11,014 nucleotides of DNA from an uncultured Coprococcus sp. GTDB taxonomy: Bacteria > Bacillota_A > Clostridia > Lachnospirales > Lachnospiraceae. A program made the position numbers and the translations under genes. Positions 6,756-11,014 of the stretch are shown piece by piece (position 1 is the first letter of the stretch; every line of letters starts with the position of its first letter). Location: positions 1 to 11,014 of the forward strand of contig CAAGAB010000098.1 in NCBI GenBank assembly GCA_900767685.1, in the 5' to 3' direction. A model generated the notes under the pieces. It was given only the letters and a program-made list of their open reading frames with translations. It did not search any database and was not told the origin of the DNA.

Positions 6756-7616
6756 ATGGACAGAGAATATTTAAAAAACAAGAAGAAGATAGTTATAAAG
6801 ATAGGTTCATCATCGCTCATACATGAGGAGACTGGTGGACTTGACTACACAAAGCTTGAAAAACTGGTTCGCATCATCTGCGATCTCAGGAATCAGGATA
6901 AGGATGTGGTGCTTGTGTCATCAGGAGCCATAGGAGTTGGTGTTCAGGTTTTAGGGCTTGCAAGGAAACCTAAAACAACATCCCTCAGACAGGCATGTGC
7001 TGCAGTAGGACAGGGACAACTCATGATGATATATCAGAAGTTATTTCAGGAATATCACAGAACAGCGGCTCAGGTTCTTCTGACATTTGACGTAATTTCA
7101 TCGGATGAGAGAAGAAAGAATGCTATCAACACATTTAATGAGCTTCTTCAGCTGGGAGTTGTTCCTATAGTCAACGAGAATGACACGGTTGCCATAGATG
7201 AGCTGGATGACAGCGTGGCATTTGGCGATAACGATACACTGTCAGCTATAGTAGCATCGATGATACATGCCGATCTTCTGATCCTTCTCACAGATATAGA
7301 TGGTCTGTACACGGATGATCCACACAGTAATCCTGACGCTAAACTCATACCTGAAGTCAACTGTATAGACGATCATATCATGGGAATGGGAAAGGGTGCT
7401 GGCTCCAAGTATGGAACGGGCGGAATGACCACGAAGATAGCGGCTGCAAGGATAGCAACAAACTCCAACTCGGATATGGTCATAGTTTCTGGAGCGGACA
7501 TGGATAATATAGTTAAAGTCATTAATGGGGATGGTATCGGGACTCTGTTCACAGCATATACAGATCATGATTTTGATGTGGTAAGATTTATATTAAACAA
7601 GGAGTATCTTATATAG
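6756..7616 (+). CDS. proB: Glutamate 5-kinase ProB (short form, no PUA domain)
   Basis: This is an amino-acid kinase catalysing ATP-dependent phosphorylation of L-glutamate to gamma-glutamyl phosphate, the first step of proline synthesis, in the cytoplasm. It has 286 aa. Visible motifs are the phosphate-binding VIKIGSSSL (13-21), [11 protein letters not shown] (52-62), [12 protein letters not shown] (79-90), VNENDTVA (139-146), FGDNDTLSA (156-164), [13 protein letters not shown] (177-189) and [12 protein letters not shown] (220-231). All are characteristic of ProB and distinguish it from other amino-acid kinases. E. coli ProB is 367 aa with a C-terminal PUA domain; this protein ends shortly after the kinase fold ([14 protein letters not shown]), so PUA is absent, as in some other bacterial ProBs. 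The ribosome site AGGAGA is well placed. No proA (gamma-glutamyl phosphate reductase) follows; the next gene starts 2 nt downstream and is DUF896. Confidence 0.96.
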   Translation: MDREYLKNKKKIVIKIGSSSLIHEETGGLDYTKLEKLVRIICDLRNQDKDVVLVSSGAIGVGVQVLGLARKPKTTSLRQACAAVGQGQLMMIYQKLFQEYHRTAAQVLLTFDVISSDERRKNAINTFNELLQLGVVPIVNENDTVAIDELDDSVAFGDNDTLSAIVASMIHADLLILLTDIDGLYTDDPHSNPDAKLIPEVNCIDDHIMGMGKGAGSKYGTGGMTTKIAAARIATNSNSDMVIVSGADMDNIVKVINGDGIGTLFTAYTDHDFDVVRFILNKEYLI

Positions 7617-7618
7617 TT

Positions 7619-7852
7619 ATGAATGAAACGATAATAGACGCGGCAAAAATTGCCCGTATAAACGAGTTATATCACAAATCGAAAGCAGAGGGACTCAGTG
7701 AAACGGAGAAGGCTGAACAGCAGCATCTCAGGCAGGAGTATATATTTGCAGTCAGAAATAATCTGAGAAGTACACTCAATAACATAGATATCAAGGAGAA
7801 GGATGGTTCAATAACAAGACTTCAGGATCTTGATCCCACAAGAAAGGCATAG
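7619..7852 (+). CDS. DUF896 / UPF0291 small protein (YnzC-like)
   Basis: This is a 77-aa cytoplasmic protein of the DUF896 family. The diagnostic sequence is [26 protein letters not shown], split by the typical helix-turn, then [20 protein letters not shown] and a short charged tail. It matches the layout of B. subtilis YnzC, a small two-helix hairpin protein of unknown function (from family knowledge). It starts 2 nt after the proB stop. The AAGGAG at 7599-7604 lies 14 nt upstream inside proB, so translation probably depends on coupling with proB. In Bacillus ynzC sits in the SOS-regulated yneA region; nothing resembling that context or a LexA site is seen here. Confidence 0.93.
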   Translation: MNETIIDAAKIARINELYHKSKAEGLSETEKAEQQHLRQEYIFAVRNNLRSTLNNIDIKEKDGSITRLQDLDPTRKA

Positions 7853-7859
7853 GCTGTTT

Positions 7860-8462
7860 ATGGATAATGACTGGGAAACAAATGCAGACACGGGCATGTC
7901 TTTTAAAGATGTTCGTGATGACAAGGCCACGATAAGAAAAAGGATAAAGACCGTCAGAAATGCTATGCACAGGGATGACTGCATCTATAGATCCAAACTT
8001 ATATGCGAGCGGCTTTCATGTCTTGAAGATTATCGCAATGCCCAAAATATATGCGCATATATTTCAAAGGGTAATGAAGTGGATACAAGGCTTATTATAG
8101 ATAAGGCGTGGGAAGATGGTAAGCATGTTTTTGTTCCTAAGGTGTATGGCAAGGATATGCATTTTATAGAAATAACCAGTTATGATGAACTGCGAATTGG
8201 CAATTTCGGAATACTCGAGCCTGAGTCTGATGATCACACAGAGCTCAGCAGTGGACTTATGTTTATGCCTGGAGTTGCATTTGACAGACAACGCAATCGA
8301 ATTGGATTTGGAGGCGGATTTTATGACAGATATCTGGCATCTCACGGACAGCTTGTAACGGTAGCGCTGGCGTATGACTGTCAGATAGTAGATTTTATAG
8401 ACAGTGAACAAACGGACATAAAACCGCATATCATAGTAACAGAATCAGGAGTTATATCATAA
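7860..8462 (+). CDS. 5-formyltetrahydrofolate cyclo-ligase
   Basis: This cytoplasmic enzyme converts 5-formyl-THF to 5,10-methenyl-THF using ATP, returning the folate storage form to the one-carbon pool. From ATG 7860 it has 200 aa (family about 180-200). Motifs in order are an N-terminal basic helix (KATIRKRIKTVRNAM), a YISKGNEVDTRLII block, VFVPKV, a FGILEP block, and the hallmark IGFGGGFYDRYL with G149-R157 carrying the nucleotide/phosphate-binding GGG and YDR. The start is uncertain. ATG 7860 follows the DUF896 stop by 7 nt with a weak AGG upstream. TTG 7830 would overlap DUF896, and ATG 7896 would give a canonical 188-aa protein. It ends 9 nt before the patatin gene. Confidence 0.94.
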   Translation: MDNDWETNADTGMSFKDVRDDKATIRKRIKTVRNAMHRDDCIYRSKLICERLSCLEDYRNAQNICAYISKGNEVDTRLIIDKAWEDGKHVFVPKVYGKDMHFIEITSYDELRIGNFGILEPESDDHTELSSGLMFMPGVAFDRQRNRIGFGGGFYDRYLASHGQLVTVALAYDCQIVDFIDSEQTDIKPHIIVTESGVIS

Positions 8463-8474
8463 GGAGGACAAATG
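8461..8474 (+). promoter_or_regulatory. Strong Shine-Dalgarno of the patatin-like gene
   Basis: AAGGAGG at 8461-8467, overlapping the stop codon of the cyclo-ligase gene, is 4 nt from ATG 8472. It is the strongest ribosome site in the window and fixes the start. Confidence 0.8.
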
Positions 8475-9497
8475 AACAGAGATGAGATAGCTGTAAAGAT
8501 TGCAGATCTTGAGAATAAGATCCGTATGGATAAACAGTCAAATCCAGCGAGTCAGGCCGAGAAGAAAAACAAAAATTCATCCGGCGGTGATTCAGACAGA
8601 TACGCATTGTGCCTCGGTGGTGGCGGCGGCAAGGGCGCATATCAGCTCGGCGTATACAGGGCACTTTCTGAGTATGGACTCATGGAGAGAGTTGATGCCA
8701 TATCAGGAACATCGATAGGAGCGATAAATGCTGTTCTCTTTGCGTGCAACGATCCAGACAGATGTGATGATGCGTGGAGGCAGATACATTTCGAGACTGT
8801 GTTTGATGTTGATCCGGATCTATTGTTCAACGACAAACTGGGATTTTTGTCCAGGAAAGAAATGCTAAAACTCATGGGCAGTTATCTGGATTATGATAAG
8901 CTTTCGTCCGGTATTCCGAAGATATATGCGTCTATTGCTGAATGCGTTCAGGATGAAACTAAAAATGCTGAGTATATAGACCTATCCGGCAAGGATAAAG
9001 AGGAGATAAATACTGTAGTCATGGCGTCATCGACACTTCCTCTCCTATACGAGTCAGTTACATATAATGGCAAGGAGTACTGTGATGGCGGGCTTGCGGA
9101 TAATCTTCCTGTAAAGCCTCTGTATGATGCGGGGTACAGACATATTATACTGTGTGGACTAAATCCTGACTCAAAGAAAGATTTATCTGCGTATCCCGAT
9201 GCAGATATATTGGAGATATATCCTAGTGTAAATCTCGGTGATCTAATAGATGGCACCCTTGATTTCTCTGCAAATTCGATGAAGTTCAGAAACATGTTGG
9301 GTTACAGGGATGCGATCAGAGCCCTTAAAGTTCATTTTGAAAAGGATCCTGATTATATTGCTGCTATAGATCATTACAGGGATATAGACCTTGCAGATAT
9401 AAAAACTCAGATGAGTATGGATGCCGCTGATTCCAATATCAAAAATACCATAGGAGATATAGACAGGATACTTGGCAAACTCGGTATAGATAAATGA
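8472..9497 (+). CDS. Patatin-like phospholipase family protein
   Basis: This is a predicted serine lipid acyl hydrolase with a Ser-Asp dyad (341 aa). After a charged, probably flexible N-terminus (residues 1-42, with KKNKNSSGGDSD), the patatin domain begins at YALCLGGGGGKGAYQLGVYRAL. The oxyanion-hole Gly-rich loop is GGGGGKG (49-55), the nucleophile elbow GTSIG has Ser81, and the catalytic Asp205 is in DGGLADNLPV. All key residues are present, so the enzyme should be active. No signal peptide or membrane segment is seen, so it is likely cytoplasmic or peripherally membrane-bound. The substrate is unknown. The C-terminal about 100 residues, after YPSVNLGDLIDGTLDFS, are helical in appearance. 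It sits between the folate enzyme and miaB, probably in the same operon, with no obvious functional link to them. Confidence 0.93.
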   Translation: MNRDEIAVKIADLENKIRMDKQSNPASQAEKKNKNSSGGDSDRYALCLGGGGGKGAYQLGVYRALSEYGLMERVDAISGTSIGAINAVLFACNDPDRCDDAWRQIHFETVFDVDPDLLFNDKLGFLSRKEMLKLMGSYLDYDKLSSGIPKIYASIAECVQDETKNAEYIDLSGKDKEEINTVVMASSTLPLLYESVTYNGKEYCDGGLADNLPVKPLYDAGYRHIILCGLNPDSKKDLSAYPDADILEIYPSVNLGDLIDGTLDFSANSMKFRNMLGYRDAIRALKVHFEKDPDYIAAIDHYRDIDLADIKTQMSMDAADSNIKNTIGDIDRILGKLGIDK

Positions 9498-9539
9498 TAG
9501 TACTTGATTTATGCCTTTAAAAGAAACAGATAAGGATAC

Positions 9540-11000
9540 ATGTATATTATGAAGGATTTGAAAAACATCATTGACAATATAGATCTGAGTCTTCCAGCAC
9601 CGCTCGAAGAACCGGAGAGACAGTATTACTATATAAAAAAGGGCAGGGAATATGTTGCAGAAAAGCGCATACTGCTTGGACGTGATCTAACTTGTTCGAT
9701 ACAGACATTTGGCTGTCAGATGAATGTAAGGGATTCTGAGAAATTAGCCGGAATACTTGAGCAGATGGGATATGTGAGAACCGAGTCAGAACATGCGGAT
9801 TTTATCATCTACAACACCTGTACTGTCAGGGAGAATGCCAACAGAAAGGTGTATGGACATCTCGGACTCATGAAACATCTCAAAGAAAAGAACCCTGAAA
9901 TGAAGATAGCTCTGTGTGGATGCATGATGCAGGAACAGCATGTAGTCGAGACTATCAGCAAGAGTTATAGATTTGTGGATATGGTATTTGGAACTCACAA
10001 CGTTTATAAGCTTGCAGAGATATTTGTAAATAGGATAGAGTCTGGAAGTATGGTGATAGATATATGGAAGGATGCAAAGGAGGTTGTGGAAGATCTCCCG
10101 GCAGTCAGGGAATTTCCATTCAAATCTGGTGTAAATATCATGTTTGGATGCAATAACTTCTGTACCTACTGTATAGTTCCATATGTAAGAGGCAGAGAGC
10201 GAAGCAGAACCCCGGAGGACATCATAGCTGAGTGCGAGAGACTTGCTGATGATGGAGTGGTTGAGATCATGCTGCTGGGGCAGAATGTCAATTCCTATGG
10301 CAAGAATCTTGAACATCCGATCACATTTGCCGAACTGCTCAGAAGAGTATGTGCCATAGAGAAGATACAGAGGGTGAGATTTATGACATCTCATCCAAAG
10401 GATCTGTCAGATGAGCTTATAGATGTCATAGCGGAGAATCCAAAGATATGCAGGCATCTTCATCTGCCTGTGCAGTCTGGCTCGTCGAAGATCCTGAATG
10501 CCATGAACAGAAGGTACACAAAGGAGTCTTATCTTGCTCTTGTTGACCGCATAAAGGCGAAGATCCCTGAGATATCACTCACAACAGATATCATTGTTGG
10601 ATTCCCCGGAGAGACTGAGGAAGATTTCCTTGAGACCATGGATGTGGTTGAGAAGGTGCAATACGACACTGCATTTACATTTATATATTCAAAGAGATCC
10701 GGTACTCCGGCAGCCGGCATGGAGAACGGTTCTACAAAGGAAGAGATACAGGATAGATACAACAGGCTTTTAAAGCGTGTTCAGGAGATAAGTGATGTGA
10801 AGACCCTTGCGATAAAGGGGCAGACACAGTCGGCTCTGGTTGAAGGCTTTGATGAGAAGGGTGACGGCCTTCTGACCGGAAGACTCTCCAACAACATACT
10901 TGTCCATTTCCCTGGGTGTGCGGAGATGGTTGGCAAGATATTGGATGTAAAGCTTGTTGATTGCAAGGGATTTTATTACATGGGTGAATTAGCAGAATAG
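9540..11000 (+). CDS. miaB: tRNA-2-methylthio-N6-dimethylallyladenosine synthase MiaB
   Basis: This radical-SAM methylthiotransferase adds the 2-methylthio group to i6A37 of tRNAs reading UNN codons. The 486 aa carry the full domain order. The N-terminal MTTase/UPF0004 domain has auxiliary-cluster cysteines Cys59 (QTFGCQMN), Cys94 (YNTCTVRENA) and Cys128 (LCGCM). The radical-SAM core has CNNFCTYC (Cys204, Cys208, Cys211), with VPYVRGRERSR and LLGQNVNSYG. A C-terminal TRAM domain covers about 415-482. The QMN, NTCTVRE and LGQNVNSYG signatures identify MiaB rather than MtaB or RimO. The start could be ATG 9540 (AAGGA 3 nt away) or ATG 9549 (AAGGA 12 nt away); neither spacing is ideal. The N-terminal extension of about 50 residues before the MTTase domain is usual in Firmicutes MiaB. 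In related genomes mutS often follows. Confidence 0.97.
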   Translation: MYIMKDLKNIIDNIDLSLPAPLEEPERQYYYIKKGREYVAEKRILLGRDLTCSIQTFGCQMNVRDSEKLAGILEQMGYVRTESEHADFIIYNTCTVRENANRKVYGHLGLMKHLKEKNPEMKIALCGCMMQEQHVVETISKSYRFVDMVFGTHNVYKLAEIFVNRIESGSMVIDIWKDAKEVVEDLPAVREFPFKSGVNIMFGCNNFCTYCIVPYVRGRERSRTPEDIIAECERLADDGVVEIMLLGQNVNSYGKNLEHPITFAELLRRVCAIEKIQRVRFMTSHPKDLSDELIDVIAENPKICRHLHLPVQSGSSKILNAMNRRYTKESYLALVDRIKAKIPEISLTTDIIVGFPGETEEDFLETMDVVEKVQYDTAFTFIYSKRSGTPAAGMENGSTKEEIQDRYNRLLKRVQEISDVKTLAIKGQTQSALVEGFDEKGDGLLTGRLSNNILVHFPGCAEMVGKILDVKLVDCKGFYYMGELAE

Positions 11001-11014
11001 GAGTAGTTGAAGTG
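11000..11014 (+). promoter_or_regulatory. Ribosome site and possible GTG start of the next gene
   Basis: GGAG at 11000-11003 overlaps the miaB stop and is 8 nt from GTG at 11012-11014, the last three bases of the window. This spacing fits a translation start for a downstream co-transcribed gene. Its identity cannot be read here; mutS would be the expected neighbour from gene order in related genomes. Confidence 0.45.

Noticed and set aside
9786..10394. 202-codon open frame on the minus strand opposite miaB
   Set aside because: It lies wholly within the strongly conserved radical-SAM part of miaB, has no ribosome site or recognisable protein motif, and is a shadow frame.
19..11014. Mobile element, phage, CRISPR or defence island
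   Set aside because: No transposase, integrase, nuclease array, direct-repeat spacer pattern or tRNA attachment site is visible. All genes are co-oriented and have similar codon use.

Overview
The window reads as a low-GC Firmicutes chromosome segment, most likely from a Lachnospiraceae-type gut Clostridia. This rests on AT-rich coding with heavy ATA/AGA use, GGAGG-type ribosome sites, some TTG starts, a YqfD sporulation protein next to phoH-ybeY, and a proB/DUF896/5-FTHF cyclo-ligase/miaB cluster. The family assignment is inference from protein style and gene order, not from a search. All genes lie on the + strand and coding density is high. No tRNA, rRNA, CRISPR array, insertion sequence or phage gene is visible.

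The first 18 bases are not biological: they match the 3' end of the Illumina TruSeq read-1 adapter, so this is a contig end with untrimmed adapter. The first gene (yqfD) is cut there and only its C-terminal third remains.

Unit 1 (19-3164): yqfD (partial), phoH (TTG start), ybeY, and a DUF3048/YerB-like lipoprotein whose start lies inside the end of ybeY. It combines a sporulation protein, an RNA-associated ATPase, the rRNA-maturation endonuclease and an exported lipoprotein. It is followed by a 12-bp tandem repeat and a strong composite hairpin terminator (about 3232-3300).

Unit 2 (3379-6676): a small membrane-anchored protein with a BofC-like C-terminus, an HI0933/BaiN-family flavoprotein, and an overlapping COG2509-type FAD-dependent dehydrogenase. 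The two flavoproteins overlap by 17 bases and are probably translationally coupled. Their substrates are unknown.

Unit 3 (6756-11000, continuing past the window): proB (short form without a PUA domain, and with no proA beside it), a DUF896/YnzC-like small protein, 5-formyltetrahydrofolate cyclo-ligase, a patatin-like phospholipase and miaB. The last three bases (GTG, 8 nt after a GGAG) may be the start codon of the next gene.

Most of the window is conserved housekeeping content. I did not find a convincing undescribed system. The items most worth a second look are the adapter contamination, the coupled flavoprotein pair behind a BofC-like protein, and proB without proA.
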